Origin: an uncultured Acidiferrobacteraceae bacterium
GTDB lineage: Bacteria > Pseudomonadota > Gammaproteobacteria > Acidiferrobacterales > SZUA-150
DNA length: 64,000 bases
Assembly (NCBI GenBank): GCA_913009895.1
Contig: CAJVXY010000003.1
Coordinates: 88,559-152,558 of the forward strand
Direction of reading: 5' to 3'
Part shown: positions 25,601-35,713 of the stretch, piece after piece
How the letters are laid out: the number at the start of each line of letters is the position of its first letter
Position numbering within the stretch: the stretch's first letter is position 1
Position numbers and translations under genes: made by a program
The notes under the pieces: generated by a model
Database searches by the model: none
Told to the model about the DNA's origin: nothing
Seen by the model: only the letters and a program-made list of their open reading frames with translations

Positions 25601-26878
25601 TTATGTTCGCAGGGCCTGGACCGGGGTAATACGCGCTGCCTTGATGGCAGGATAAATACCTGATGCCAATGTAACAAAAAAAACGACTCCGCTTAATTGC
25701 AGAATTCGATCAAGGGATAATTCCGGAATAATGACAGGATCCATAACAGTACCAGCGATTTGCGTACCTTCTTCCAGCCATTCGCTGAAATCAATTCCTG
25801 TGTGGGCAAAGTAGGCATGGATACTGCCACCCAGTAACCAGCCAACTACGAGTGCCATCAGGCTGAGCAGTAAGGACTCAAAGAATACCAGTAACAGCAG
25901 GTAGTTTTTGCTTAAACCAAGCGCACGTAACAAGCCGAACTCACGGGTACGCTCAAGTACACTCATGAGTACCGTATTGACAATGCCAAACAATATCACA
26001 ATGAGTATTAACACCAGCATGACATAGGAAAACGCATCATCAATCACAATATACTGTACCAGCTGGGGCAGCATTTCCTGCCAGTCAAGCACCACTATAT
26101 CATCCGAGTGAATTACCGAAGTTAATGTTTTTTTGATAAAACCAATATCATCTGTTTCATCAACGAAAACGGCAATCCTGGTCACAGGTCTACGAACGTC
26201 ATCCGCCCCCTCGGATACCAGGAATTTCCTGGTAAAACTTAAATCACTGATAACAAGAAAACTGTCCAGTTCTGTTACGCCTGATTTAAAAATTCCCCGT
26301 ACCCGTCCCAACTGGGCCTCGGTATTACCATCCTGCTTGCCAGACATGATGACTATTTTGTTGCCAACTTTTGCCTTTAGTTTGCGGGCCATGCCGGTGC
26401 CGATAAGCAGGCCCCGGCTGTCTCCTGCTTCCAGCCATGCGCCCCTGGTTATTTTCGGGCCAAGCGTTTCCCGGCGACGGTCGTTGACCGGATCCAGTCC
26501 TTCCAGGGCAACACCAACCGCATTACTGGCGGTGCTGGCAAGGACGCGTAACGAGATTCTTGGTGCAAAACTGGCCTTGAGTTTCAGTTTTTTTATATCT
26601 GCAAGCAGGCCCGCACCATTTTTAATAAAAATATAATTTGCCGGAGAGGCCAGGTAAGCGCTTGGCTGGATTGTGATATGACCCTCACCCATATTAATGG
26701 CGTTTCTTATCATGGAGTTGTGACCACCATCCTGTAATCCAATACTGAAAACTGCCAGGGCAAAACCAGCAGCAATAGAAAAGAGTGTAATCAGTGTCCG
26801 CCGACTATGTCGCCACAGGTTACGCCACGATAGTTGCAACAAGGTGGCAAGCGGCAATTTGTTAATTCTGGTAGACAT
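25601..26878 (-). CDS. FtsX-like ABC permease, LolC/E type (permease B)
   Basis: The 425-residue inner-membrane protein has one N-terminal membrane helix (about 25-45, LITLFSIAAGFALAVFSIG), a large periplasmic domain (about 50-270) and three C-terminal helices (YVMLVLILIVILFGIVNTVLMSVLERTREFGLLRALG). This is the four-helix layout of LolC/LolE and MacB. It starts two bases after the stop codon of permease A, indicating coupled translation. The periplasmic domain should contact the LolA-like protein or its cargo. The substrate is unknown. Confidence 0.88.
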   Translation of the reverse strand: MSTRINKLPLATLLQLSWRNLWRHSRRTLITLFSIAAGFALAVFSIGLQDGGHNSMIRNAINMGEGHITIQPSAYLASPANYIFIKNGAGLLADIKKLKLKASFAPRISLRVLASTASNAVGVALEGLDPVNDRRRETLGPKITRGAWLEAGDSRGLLIGTGMARKLKAKVGNKIVIMSGKQDGNTEAQLGRVRGIFKSGVTELDSFLVISDLSFTRKFLVSEGADDVRRPVTRIAVFVDETDDIGFIKKTLTSVIHSDDIVVLDWQEMLPQLVQYIVIDDAFSYVMLVLILIVILFGIVNTVLMSVLERTREFGLLRALGLSKNYLLLLVFFESLLLSLMALVVGWLLGGSIHAYFAHTGIDFSEWLEEGTQIAGTVMDPVIIPELSLDRILQLSGVVFFVTLASGIYPAIKAARITPVQALRT

Positions 26879-26880
26879 CT

Positions 26881-28206
26881 TTATCTTGTTATTTCCGCAG
26901 GATTGAGACGAACAGTGCGCCATGAAGGAATTAATGATGCCAGCATGGCGATACTTATCATGATAATGATCCCGATGAAGACACTGTCAGGTGTGAAGCT
27001 GCCCAGCCAGACCGGCTCCCAGAGGATGCCGCCGATGTCAACGCCATCGGGCAAGGAGCCGGATAAATCAATGCCGTAACGCTCAAGGTAAAGCGAGTAA
27101 CCAATACCCAGTAAGCCACCAGTTATGGCCGAGACCAGGGAGAGAAAAAATGCTTCCAGCAGCACCATGAACAAAAGCCAGAAACGGCCCATACCGATCG
27201 AAAGCAAAATACCAAATTCATGAGTGCGTTCGTGTATGGCCATCAGCATGGTATTCATCATGCCCAGGGACGCCAGGCCAATCATGATGCCACCAATGAC
27301 ATAAATAATACTTTTGTTAATGTCCAGCATATCGGCGATGGCTGAAACAATGTCACGCCAGCTTCTGACCACGATTGGATCGTCCCTGAAATTTTTACTC
27401 GTCTCGTTATTTTTTGACCAGGTCGAAACATCTTCCTGCAGGGATTGTTTTCTCTCCGTGAGATCGTCTTTTTCGTCAATCGAAACCGCAAGTTCGTGGA
27501 AACCATTTTCCAGGTATATCAATGACTGTATTGCCGGAATCGACATAAGCACACCAGTACGATCAAAGTTAGGCTCAATAGGTTTGAGTATACCTGATAC
27601 CTGGAACAAGCCATTGCCAATACTGCCATCAACTGCCTGGGTAATAATAATCAACTCATCACCTGGAGATATTTTCAGATTTTTTGCCAGTTGCGCACCA
27701 ACGACTACCCCGTATATATCCAGCGCCGAATTATCCAGGCCGGAGTGCGGAACAAGATCCAGGTTGGCCTTGCCCTGGCGTATATAATCAAGAATGGTGG
27801 TGACCTGCCTTTCTTTTTCCGGGTCAATCGCTTTTAGCATAATCCCGGTTGACAGGTTACCGGCAGCCCCCAGCCCAGCCCCATAAATACGGGGGGCAAA
27901 TTTGTATGCGCGTTTTTTCTCAAGATGGTTTAACAAAACCCAGGGCATGGTGGCATAGATGTCCTGATCATCAATATATGATTGCCGGTGAATCTGTAAA
28001 TGACCAATTGATATATTGGTTGCGAAATTAATCATTTGCCTGGACATGCCCTGGATAAGCGTGGTGTAGACAATCATCAGGGCCAGGCCACCAGCGAGTG
28101 CCGAGATGGTTAAAATACTGCGCATCCTGTTGCGCCATAAATTTCGCCAGGCAATAAAAATCAGCATGGGCAGTCGACCGCCAAAATTATTATTTTTAAT
28201 AATCAT
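26881..28206 (-). CDS. FtsX-like ABC permease, LolC/E type (permease A)
   Basis: The 441-residue inner-membrane protein has the same four-helix layout as permease B: LTISALAGGLALMIVYTTL (about 33-52), a periplasmic domain, and C-terminal helices including IGLASLGMMNTMLMAIHERTHEFGILLSIGMG. The two are clearly divergent paralogues that probably form a heterodimer, as LolC and LolE do. The internal ATG at 28167 (MLIFIAWRNLWRN) is an equally plausible start; neither has a good ribosome-binding site. It lies 43 bases after the LolA-like gene. Confidence 0.88.
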   Translation of the reverse strand: MIIKNNNFGGRLPMLIFIAWRNLWRNRMRSILTISALAGGLALMIVYTTLIQGMSRQMINFATNISIGHLQIHRQSYIDDQDIYATMPWVLLNHLEKKRAYKFAPRIYGAGLGAAGNLSTGIMLKAIDPEKERQVTTILDYIRQGKANLDLVPHSGLDNSALDIYGVVVGAQLAKNLKISPGDELIIITQAVDGSIGNGLFQVSGILKPIEPNFDRTGVLMSIPAIQSLIYLENGFHELAVSIDEKDDLTERKQSLQEDVSTWSKNNETSKNFRDDPIVVRSWRDIVSAIADMLDINKSIIYVIGGIMIGLASLGMMNTMLMAIHERTHEFGILLSIGMGRFWLLFMVLLEAFFLSLVSAITGGLLGIGYSLYLERYGIDLSGSLPDGVDIGGILWEPVWLGSFTPDSVFIGIIIMISIAMLASLIPSWRTVRLNPAEITR

Positions 28207-28249
28207 AACGAGGCCACTAATGTTGTCATCTCTTTTGTCGCTTATACCG

Positions 28250-29038
28250 TCATTGTCGTTTCTGCAAATTTTGCAAGGAAAAAATCCGGTCTGGTAAATT
28301 CATATCAAATTTTATTTCATGATAATTGATCACTGTTGACTCATCGGGCTTGTCTTCTGGGGTAAGCACCAGTCGCATTGGTACGTAACGGGACCCGGTT
28401 TTTTTCACATTTTCAAAACGCATTGTCCTTGCAAGACGACCGCCTTCGTCGTAGTAAAGGGCAACGAGTGGCGTTAGCCTGGTTTTCTCGATTTTTGTTA
28501 CCACCTTGCCCCAGACAACCGGTGCATCCGGGCGCGGCGTTGATGTGACTTCATAAATAACAATCCCGTCCCGTTTACCAGAAAAAGTGATTTTGCTGAC
28601 GTAGTCATCTTCAAATGTATTCTCCTTGACCAGGTCATCATTGGTAAAGTGGCTGCCCATCCAGGAGCCAGACATCATGCTGGGTGGCACCTTGGTTACC
28701 CGGTTAATTTTTGGCAGGTAATTCCAGATATTTTCTTTTACCTTGAGTGTGGCAATACCCCTGTCTTTTTTTGGTGCACGGATAATGATCAATGACATGT
28801 CCTTGCCCTTGGACCACGATTCCATTTTCATTGTTCGTTTGTAGTGACTTGTTTGCACAGTCATGGACAAGCTGGCCTGGGAGGAGTCACTGCGCCACAG
28901 TCGGTCAATGTGGCGCATTAATGCATTTGCATCCTTGAATTCTGCGCTGGTTGCGGGTTGTGTAACCAGTGTTAGCACTACCACCGGGAGTATTGCCATT
29001 ATCCTGGCGAAGAATCCATGTTGAATACTTGCCTGCAT
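28250..29038 (-). CDS. LolA-like outer-membrane lipoprotein-sorting protein, first gene of the operon
   Basis: The 262-residue periplasmic protein has a signal peptide ending PATSA near residue 31 and belongs to the LolA-fold family annotated as outer membrane lipoprotein-sorting proteins (COG2834). Recognisable blocks are MKMESWSKGKDMSLIIIRAPKKDRG, NIWNYLPKINRVTKVPPSMMSGSWMGSHFTNDDLVKE and YVPMRLVLTPEDK. It is distinct from the housekeeping LolA. LolA-fold proteins carry acyl chains in a hydrophobic cavity, so it may shuttle a lipid or lipoprotein from the FtsX-like permeases to the outer membrane. The promoter is expected in the 266-base gap before the divergent DUF218 gene. Confidence 0.85.
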   Translation of the reverse strand: MQASIQHGFFARIMAILPVVVLTLVTQPATSAEFKDANALMRHIDRLWRSDSSQASLSMTVQTSHYKRTMKMESWSKGKDMSLIIIRAPKKDRGIATLKVKENIWNYLPKINRVTKVPPSMMSGSWMGSHFTNDDLVKENTFEDDYVSKITFSGKRDGIVIYEVTSTPRPDAPVVWGKVVTKIEKTRLTPLVALYYDEGGRLARTMRFENVKKTGSRYVPMRLVLTPEDKPDESTVINYHEIKFDMNLPDRIFSLQNLQKRQ

Positions 29039-29304
29039 GCGTTAGGGTGCTCCATAGTCAGGGCGACTGGTCAGGTCTTGTTATGTTATCAGTCAATTAA
29101 ACATTAAGTTAGAGATATTCATGCCTGCCAATATCCTCCTTTAAAGGCAACGTTTCCTTGTTTTGGTGCAATTATTCAAAATTGCCCTGCATAATTTCAG
29201 TGTTTTAGCCTGTTTTCCGGTGATAGTGGTGCCCGGCCTTTGAACCTGTAATTGAACAATGGTAAAAGTACAGGCTGGGAATATATAAAATAAGCGAGCT
29301 CGCC

Positions 29305-30087
29305 TTGGACACATTATTTTTTGAAGATTATGGCCAGATTTTTTTGCCATTATCTGTCTACCTCGTACTGGTACTTGCCGCGTTGACCTATTTTGCGTTT
29401 CGTCGTGATATTGGCCACCGTTTAACCCGGTGGCGCTATGTTCTTTTACTGCTCCTGGTCTGGAGTTACCTGGGCAATATGCCCCTGGTCGCCAATAGCC
29501 TGGTCAATTCCCTGGAAAGCCAGTACCCGGTCGCCGTCACTGAAGTCGCCAGGTCTACAGGCGATCATATGATTGTTGTTTTATCCACGGGTGACTTTCG
29601 GCGCACTAAATCCGGTATCGCGATTAAACTCAATGCCTCTGGTTGGGAACGGACCAAGGCCGCGGTAGATTTATGGAAAAGGATTGGCGGCACGATCGTA
29701 TTTACGGGACTGCCTATTGGCGAGCAGCGTGCTGCCGTGGCCAGGCAAATGGCCTATATCGCCACTACCATGGGCGTTGACCCTGAAAGCATCCTGGTCG
29801 AAGAAGAAGCCAGGAATACCTACGAAAATATTCAGAATGCCGTTGCCATGATCAAAAACCCGCCAGAAAATGTCTGGCTAGTGACCAGCGCCATTAACAT
29901 GCCCCGGGCCATGGGCGTGGCCAAAAAACTGGGCTTCAAGGCCAAGCCCTATCCCAGTGATTTTCATGGTCAATATAATATGGGCTGGACGTCCATATTC
30001 CCCAATAACAGTGCCGCTGCCAACCTGCAGCTGGCCGGCCACGAGTACATCGGTATTTTTTATTACTGGCTCAGGGGAAGACTCTAG
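29305..30087 (+). CDS. DUF218 (YdcF/SanA/ElyC-like) membrane-anchored protein
   Basis: The 260-residue protein has two N-terminal membrane helices (about 11-31 and 45-62) and then a DUF218 domain (VVLSTGDFRRTKSGIAIKLNASGWERTKAAVDLW, ILVEEEARNTYENIQNAV, WLVTSAINMPRAMGVAKKLGF). Relatives such as SanA, ElyC and YdcF act in envelope integrity, peptidoglycan or lipid-carrier metabolism, with uncertain biochemistry. The start is TTG 29305, with no in-frame ATG that preserves the first helix. It is divergent from the Lol-like operon and lies 46 bases before the patatin gene. Confidence 0.8.
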   Translation: MDTLFFEDYGQIFLPLSVYLVLVLAALTYFAFRRDIGHRLTRWRYVLLLLLVWSYLGNMPLVANSLVNSLESQYPVAVTEVARSTGDHMIVVLSTGDFRRTKSGIAIKLNASGWERTKAAVDLWKRIGGTIVFTGLPIGEQRAAVARQMAYIATTMGVDPESILVEEEARNTYENIQNAVAMIKNPPENVWLVTSAINMPRAMGVAKKLGFKAKPYPSDFHGQYNMGWTSIFPNNSAAANLQLAGHEYIGIFYYWLRGRL

Positions 30088-30133
30088 TTTCTCCTGAATT
30101 TTTCATCATAAATTCCTTGATTACAAAGTTGTT

Positions 30134-32944
30134 ATGAATAAATTTTTAGCATGTCCGTTGGCGATACTATTGTTATTTTCTAATTATGCAATAGCACAAT
30201 CAGAACCTGAAAAACAACATCGGCGATTTTCGATCGCGATTAGCGGCGGCGCAAGCATGGGGGCATATGAAGCAGGGCTGAACTGGGGCCTGCTTAAAAT
30301 TTTAAAAGATTTTTCCAAAATTGATCCTGAACTAACTGGTCGAACTCATGATTTTAATGCAGTTAGCTTTACTGGCGCTTCTGCAGGCAGTATCAATACG
30401 GTGCTTTCCGCGCTTACATGGTGCAGTCGGCCGGAATCTGAAAATGGTCTGGCAAATTCGATTGATAATAATATTTTTCGCGATCTCTGGTTATTGGTTG
30501 ATGTGAATCACTTGTTGCCCACAACTGCTGATTCAAAATTTTATAGCGCAGATGATGCGTTGTTATCACGCTATGATTTATTGCAGGCATCTCGCGGCTT
30601 ACGTGAAAAGTGGAACAAACCAATTTTTCGCCCAGGTTGTCGGGTACCACTCGGCGTTACTGTAACCCGGGTGATTCCCGATAAGTCTAATATTGGTAAT
30701 GTCGAGGTGCTAAACCAGCGTATGTATATTCCTTTCGAGGCATTTACCAGGAAAAACGGGTCATTGGCCTTTGGTTTTGACCCAGATGATTACCCGGGAT
30801 TAACAGATCCTGCCATGATCCTGTTACCCAATACCAGTAAAACAACACCCTATTTAGTTGATGATCAAGGAATCGAGGATGCCTTAATGGCAAGTTCCGC
30901 ATTCCCGGGTGGTTTTGGTCGCAAGCGATTACAGTATTGCCAGTTGATTGATTATGATGATGACAATAATAACAAATCAGGGGAGAGAACCGGACAAAAA
31001 ATTATTAAAAAAACGGTCAGTTGCCCAAAAAATTATGAGCTAAAAGAGGCAGAGTTTTCAGATGGTTCTGTGTTCGATAATCTTCCAATTGGCCTGGCCA
31101 GAAAGTTGGCCGAACAGTATAAATATGCCGGCAAGAATGAACTCCCTGTTACTTATATATATCTTGATCCTAATCGCGAACGCTACCAGTCCCCACTAGT
31201 CGCTGATACGCGTGCATGTGCCAGCGATAATCCCCCTGAAGCTTGCCGGACTATGGAGTATAGTTTTTTTACCGAGCAAGCATTGCTCCTGGGTGCTTTG
31301 GGTACCGCTCGCAAGTACGAGCTTTATCGCGAGTTGACCAGCGAGTTTTGGTCATTAAATCTAACAGAATTGAGTTACGAACTTGCAGATAATTTAGCAA
31401 AGAGTTCCAGGCAACGCAGCTGCAGAAAAATCATTCCCTTTTTTAGTTACAACGTGAGTTGCGCAGGGTCTGTTCGGCGCGCAGGGGCGCTGCTGGAGTT
31501 ATCATACCTTGGGAAAACTCTGCAATTATCACCGCCTTACTCTCCACGAAAATTAAGCAAGTTGGGTATTGTCTACAACTGTAAATATGCTAAAAAAAAT
31601 TCGGCAATAAAGAGTCAGGCTGAATGCAGTATTAATGTGGAACGTTATCGCAAGTATTTATCGAATATACTTCTAAAAATTTCTGCGAAAAATAAAAATA
31701 TTACAAAAGAATTCAGACAAAGAATTAAAAAATCTATTATTTCTATACACAATGATCGTTTACTTCGGGTTACCAATCGTGGTGCACCTATTACTGGTAC
31801 CTTGCTAAGTTCTTTCGGTGCATTCCTGGATTTTAAATTCCGGGAGTATGATTATTATGTTGGTGTTTACGATTCAATTATTGCTGCAACAAATACCATA
31901 TGCGGACTAAGATTCTCTGAGCAATATCAAGATAAATTATACACAAAATGCCAAAGTGCTTTTGCAAGTGAAATATATAATATTATCGGAGTTAGCAAGG
32001 ATCCCCGTGCGCAATATGTTATTGCACGGCTCGCTCAATGGGAATACGGAAAACAAAAGTTATATCATTCTATTTATACGCCATTACCCAAAGAAGATAA
32101 AGATATGAGAATTATTTTTGATGGTTTAATGAAGACTTTTGAATCCGGAAAAAATATCGACGAAAGAAACAAGACGCTATTCTTCACAGAAGATGAATTT
32201 TTTCTTTACTTAAAAAATAATAATTTCCAGCCTACAGTAGTAGATGGCAATAAATCTCCCTTGTTAAAAAAGATCCTGGAAGAACCAGCCAACTGGAACA
32301 CGGAAATGATTCGTCGTGTAACGACGCGCATGGTATACCTGGAAAATCAGGCCGAAAAAATTTATATCCAGCGTGAGCCTGATCCGGAAAAACGCGAAAG
32401 TAGTTATGCCGCTACATTGGGAATAACTGCGCATTTATTACAGAAAGCCACCTATAACTATCCTGTTTTTAGCTTTGCGCCCTCGACAGCAGCAGAAGAC
32501 TGGGCATGGCGTTATGTTATACCTTATGAAGTGTCATATGATGTTGTTAGTAGCGATCTCAAGTTCACATGGCAACCAACCTGGTCAATGACAGATTCAA
32601 ACTTACTAAGCATTCGAGCGACAGCAGGTTTTGTCGGCGGACTATTTGATAACAGTAAAACTGAAAATCGTGAAAACTACGGGGCATTGGGTCTCGAGTA
32701 TGCACATCAAACAGGTTCAATTACATTATCAAAATGGGGCCTGGCGCCTACCTGGTATCATTCATGGGTTGACCCCAGGCTTGCCGATCAGGATACCCTG
32801 GGGGGCGATATCCATGTGAGCTTCTATAAAGATAGTTTGCGACTGGGTCTGGGTGTGCGCGACTACCGACATAGCTCCGATACCTGGTTTCTTACCTTTG
32901 GCATTACTGATGTGCCAGGATTGGGTTATTGGTTAACCCGCTGA
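30134..32944 (+). CDS. Large patatin-like phospholipase with C-terminal beta-rich domain
   Basis: The 936-residue protein has a signal peptide (ends YAIA near residue 21) and a patatin domain: oxyanion loop SGGASMGAYEAG (about 36), nucleophile Ser in TGASAGS (about 80) and catalytic Asp in SDGSVFDN (about 309). Patatins hydrolyse acyl esters of phospholipids. A Lys-rich middle region (about 480-740) is AT-richer than its surroundings and not recognised. The last 150 residues are beta-strand rich (LKFTWQPTWSMTDSNLLSIRA, SITLSKWGLAPTWYHSW) and may insert in the outer membrane. It could act on envelope lipids together with the neighbouring operon, which is an inference. Confidence 0.85.
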   Translation: MNKFLACPLAILLLFSNYAIAQSEPEKQHRRFSIAISGGASMGAYEAGLNWGLLKILKDFSKIDPELTGRTHDFNAVSFTGASAGSINTVLSALTWCSRPESENGLANSIDNNIFRDLWLLVDVNHLLPTTADSKFYSADDALLSRYDLLQASRGLREKWNKPIFRPGCRVPLGVTVTRVIPDKSNIGNVEVLNQRMYIPFEAFTRKNGSLAFGFDPDDYPGLTDPAMILLPNTSKTTPYLVDDQGIEDALMASSAFPGGFGRKRLQYCQLIDYDDDNNNKSGERTGQKIIKKTVSCPKNYELKEAEFSDGSVFDNLPIGLARKLAEQYKYAGKNELPVTYIYLDPNRERYQSPLVADTRACASDNPPEACRTMEYSFFTEQALLLGALGTARKYELYRELTSEFWSLNLTELSYELADNLAKSSRQRSCRKIIPFFSYNVSCAGSVRRAGALLELSYLGKTLQLSPPYSPRKLSKLGIVYNCKYAKKNSAIKSQAECSINVERYRKYLSNILLKISAKNKNITKEFRQRIKKSIISIHNDRLLRVTNRGAPITGTLLSSFGAFLDFKFREYDYYVGVYDSIIAATNTICGLRFSEQYQDKLYTKCQSAFASEIYNIIGVSKDPRAQYVIARLAQWEYGKQKLYHSIYTPLPKEDKDMRIIFDGLMKTFESGKNIDERNKTLFFTEDEFFLYLKNNNFQPTVVDGNKSPLLKKILEEPANWNTEMIRRVTTRMVYLENQAEKIYIQREPDPEKRESSYAATLGITAHLLQKATYNYPVFSFAPSTAAEDWAWRYVIPYEVSYDVVSSDLKFTWQPTWSMTDSNLLSIRATAGFVGGLFDNSKTENRENYGALGLEYAHQTGSITLSKWGLAPTWYHSWVDPRLADQDTLGGDIHVSFYKDSLRLGLGVRDYRHSSDTWFLTFGITDVPGLGYWLTR

Positions 32945-33106
32945 CCAAAACGTGCCTGATGGTTTATCTTTGATTACTTGTTGGGACAGAGTGAAAACTC
33001 ACCCATTGTTGCATAGAATTTTGACCCTGACCCTAAATTGATGCACCGTCATTAAATAATATTTTACCATCCAGCCATAAATAACTATAAATATAGTACC
33101 ACTTAG

Positions 33107-33574
33107 TTACCCGGCATCAAATTCTTGTTGTAGTTTTTGTAGATCGCGAATTAGCAGCTCATTCTGTAAACCAACATTAACCCGGCGGTAGTGTTTGGCG
33201 ATTTCACCGCGGGGATTGATTATGAAGGTCTGTCGTCTCGTGAGTTTGATCGGCCCCAACGAGATCAGTGCGCCGTAGGCGCGCGCCACCCGGCCCTGGT
33301 GATCGGCGAGTAGTGGAAAATTCAGCTTATGATGATCAGAAAATTGTTGATGTTTATCAGTATTGCCTGGATTAATACCAAGAATGCGGCAATTGAGCTG
33401 GCTAAAATCGGCCAGCTTATCCCGGAATAAACAGGCCTCCTTTGTGCAACCGGGGGTATTGTCCCTGGGGTAAAAATAGACAATCAGCCACGTGCCACGA
33501 TAATCACCGAGCTGATGAGTCCGGCCTGACTGGTCTGGCAGATTAAAATCTGGTGCAAGCTGCATTTTTTCCAT
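33107..33574 (-). CDS. bcp: Bcp-type peroxiredoxin
   Basis: The 155-residue thiol peroxidase has the peroxidatic motif PRDNTPGCTKEAC, with the second Cys five residues on, as in atypical two-Cys Bcp/PrxQ enzymes. It reduces hydrogen peroxide and organic peroxides with thioredoxin. The usual GVSPD segment reads GINPGN here. It appears to be a single-gene unit. Confidence 0.9.
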   Translation of the reverse strand: MEKMQLAPDFNLPDQSGRTHQLGDYRGTWLIVYFYPRDNTPGCTKEACLFRDKLADFSQLNCRILGINPGNTDKHQQFSDHHKLNFPLLADHQGRVARAYGALISLGPIKLTRRQTFIINPRGEIAKHYRRVNVGLQNELLIRDLQKLQQEFDAG

Positions 33575-33781
33575 GGCTTGGGCCTTAAAATGTCATTTTA
33601 TGGTGCAGTGTTAATAAGAATATTAGCAATTAACGTAACAGAATCATTAATTTAGGCTATTTTTTTCTAGCGCCATGACTGTGATAATACTATAATTCCT
33701 GACCCGCTTTTGCCTGGTAGCAGTATTTTATCAATCAAAGGCGGTAGTTAATATAAAGATTAAATGTAGCAGGGGTCAGTT

Positions 33782-33988
33782 ATGCAAAGTGGTAAAGTAA
33801 AGTGGTTTAATGATGCCAAGGGATTTGGTTTTATCTCACCTGATGATGGCAGCAGTGATGTGTTTGTACACTTTTCTGTGATTAAGGGTGACGGTTTTCG
33901 CTCACTGGCTGAAGGCCAGGCGGTTGAGTTCGAAGTTGAGCAAGGACCCAAGGGATTGCAGGCCACAAACGTAAACGTTAGTAGCTAG
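33782..33988 (+). CDS. Cold-shock domain protein (CspA family)
   Basis: The 68-residue product is one cold-shock domain with RNP1 KGFGFI and RNP2 DVFVHF, in the standard order. Such proteins bind single-stranded nucleic acid and melt RNA structure. Ribosome-binding AGGGG precedes the ATG. The 207 bases upstream are AT-rich and gene-free, and could hold a regulated leader, but no cold-box sequence was identified. Confidence 0.93.
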   Translation: MQSGKVKWFNDAKGFGFISPDDGSSDVFVHFSVIKGDGFRSLAEGQAVEFEVEQGPKGLQATNVNVSS

Positions 33989-34129
33989 GGTCAGTTTTTC
34001 CGTACTACCTGCCTGTTTCCAGGCACTTTCTGCTTGAACGTTTTTCGCGCGGCGTGGGTAACGCTGCGCCGGTGTTATTGGTGCCGTTTTTTTTGAATAA
34101 TTTTTGTTTGGTTGTTTTCGGGTGATGTG

Positions 34130-35710
34130 ATGGCAAGTTTGGTTGAAGAGATAAAACGTCGAAGGACATTTGCGATTGTCTCGCATCCCGATGCCGGTAA
34201 AACCACCTTAACCGAAAAGCTGTTGCTGTTCGGCAGGGCGATCCAGTTGGCGGGCACGGTCAAGGGCCGCAAGGCGGCGCGCCATGCCACCTCGGACTGG
34301 ATGGAGCTGGAAAAACAGCGAGGCATTTCTGTGACCTCATCGGTAATGCAGTTTCCCTACCAGGATCACATGGTCAACTTGCTTGATACCCCGGGCCATG
34401 AAGATTTTTCCGAAGATACTTACCGCACCCTGACCGCCGTTGATTCGGCACTCATGGTAATCGATGCCGCCAAGGGCGTTGAGACCCGAACCATCAAGTT
34501 AATGGATGTCTGTCGTATGCGGGCGACGCCGATTATGACCTTCGTCAACAAGTTAGACCGTGAGTCACGAGATCCCATCGACTTGCTCGATGAAATCGAA
34601 GATGTCCTGAATATTTCCTGTGCCCCGGTGACCTGGCCTATTGGCAGCGGCAAAAGATTTAAAGGCGTTTATCACCTGGTCAACGACTCGGTGCATTTTT
34701 TCAGCCCCACCCATGGCGGTAAAATCCAGGAAGGGCAGGTAATCAAGGGCCTGGATAATCCTGAGCTGGATACCATGTTGGGTGCAATGGCCACCGAATT
34801 GCGCGAAGAAATTGAACTGGTCAAGGGCGCCAGTCATGCCTTTGCAATCGAACCCTACCTGGATGGTAAGTTAACCCCGGTATTTTTTGGTTCTGCAATT
34901 AATAATTTCGGGATCCAGGAATTACTGGACAGTTTTGTTGAGCACGCCCCTTCACCTTTAGCGCGCCAGGCCGAGTCCCGTGTTGTTGAGCCAACCGAGG
35001 AAAACTTGTCGGGTTTTATTTTCAAGATCCAGGCCAACATGGACCCCCAGCACCGGGATCGTATTGCCTTTATGCGCATTACCTCTGGTAAATATACCCG
35101 CGGTATGAAAATGCATCATGTTCGTATCAACCGCGACGTCCAGATCTCAAACGCCATTACCTTCATGGCCCAGGAACGTGACCACGTGGAAGACGCCTAT
35201 GCCGGGGATATTATCGGTTTACATAATCATGGCACTATCCAAATCGGCGATACCTTTAGCCAGGGCGAGTCGTTGAAGTTTAAAGGCATTCCCAATTTTG
35301 CACCTGAATTATTTCGCAGGGTTATATTGCGTGATCCCATGAAAATGAAGGCATTGCAAAAAGGCCTGGACCAGTTGAGCGAAGAGGGCGCGACCCAGGT
35401 CTTAAGACCCCTGGACAGGAATGACCTGATCCTGGGTGCAGTAGGCATATTGCAATTTGATGTGGTTGCCTATCGCCTCAAGGATGAATACGGGGTCGAG
35501 TGTAGTTATGACCCGGTCAATGTAAATTCTGCCCGTTGGGTTGAATGTGACAATGAAAAAAAGCTGGAGGAGTTCAGGAAAAAGAATGAGCAAAATCTTG
35601 CGCTGGATAGTAGTGGCAGCCTGACCTACCTGGCACCGAGCAGGGTCAATCTTGATTTGACCATTGAGCGCTGGCCTGACGTGACTTTTCGCGATACCCG
35701 CGAGCATTAA
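34130..35710 (+). CDS. prfC: Peptide chain release factor 3
   Basis: The 526-residue translational GTPase opens [32 protein letters not shown] with G3 [17 protein letters not shown] and G4 FVNKLDRES, and has RF3-specific regions ([42 protein letters not shown]). It recycles RF1/RF2 from the terminated ribosome. ATG 34130 is chosen for the conserved MASLVEEI start over TTG 34112. It converges with yihY over a short tandem repeat. Confidence 0.95.
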   Translation: MASLVEEIKRRRTFAIVSHPDAGKTTLTEKLLLFGRAIQLAGTVKGRKAARHATSDWMELEKQRGISVTSSVMQFPYQDHMVNLLDTPGHEDFSEDTYRTLTAVDSALMVIDAAKGVETRTIKLMDVCRMRATPIMTFVNKLDRESRDPIDLLDEIEDVLNISCAPVTWPIGSGKRFKGVYHLVNDSVHFFSPTHGGKIQEGQVIKGLDNPELDTMLGAMATELREEIELVKGASHAFAIEPYLDGKLTPVFFGSAINNFGIQELLDSFVEHAPSPLARQAESRVVEPTEENLSGFIFKIQANMDPQHRDRIAFMRITSGKYTRGMKMHHVRINRDVQISNAITFMAQERDHVEDAYAGDIIGLHNHGTIQIGDTFSQGESLKFKGIPNFAPELFRRVILRDPMKMKALQKGLDQLSEEGATQVLRPLDRNDLILGAVGILQFDVVAYRLKDEYGVECSYDPVNVNSARWVECDNEKKLEEFRKKNEQNLALDSSGSLTYLAPSRVNLDLTIERWPDVTFRDTREH

Positions 35711-35713
35711 TTA

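Noticed and set aside
26133..26636. 167-residue plus-strand frame opposite permease B
   Set aside because: It is antisense to a clear FtsX-type permease and has a composition expected of a shadow frame.
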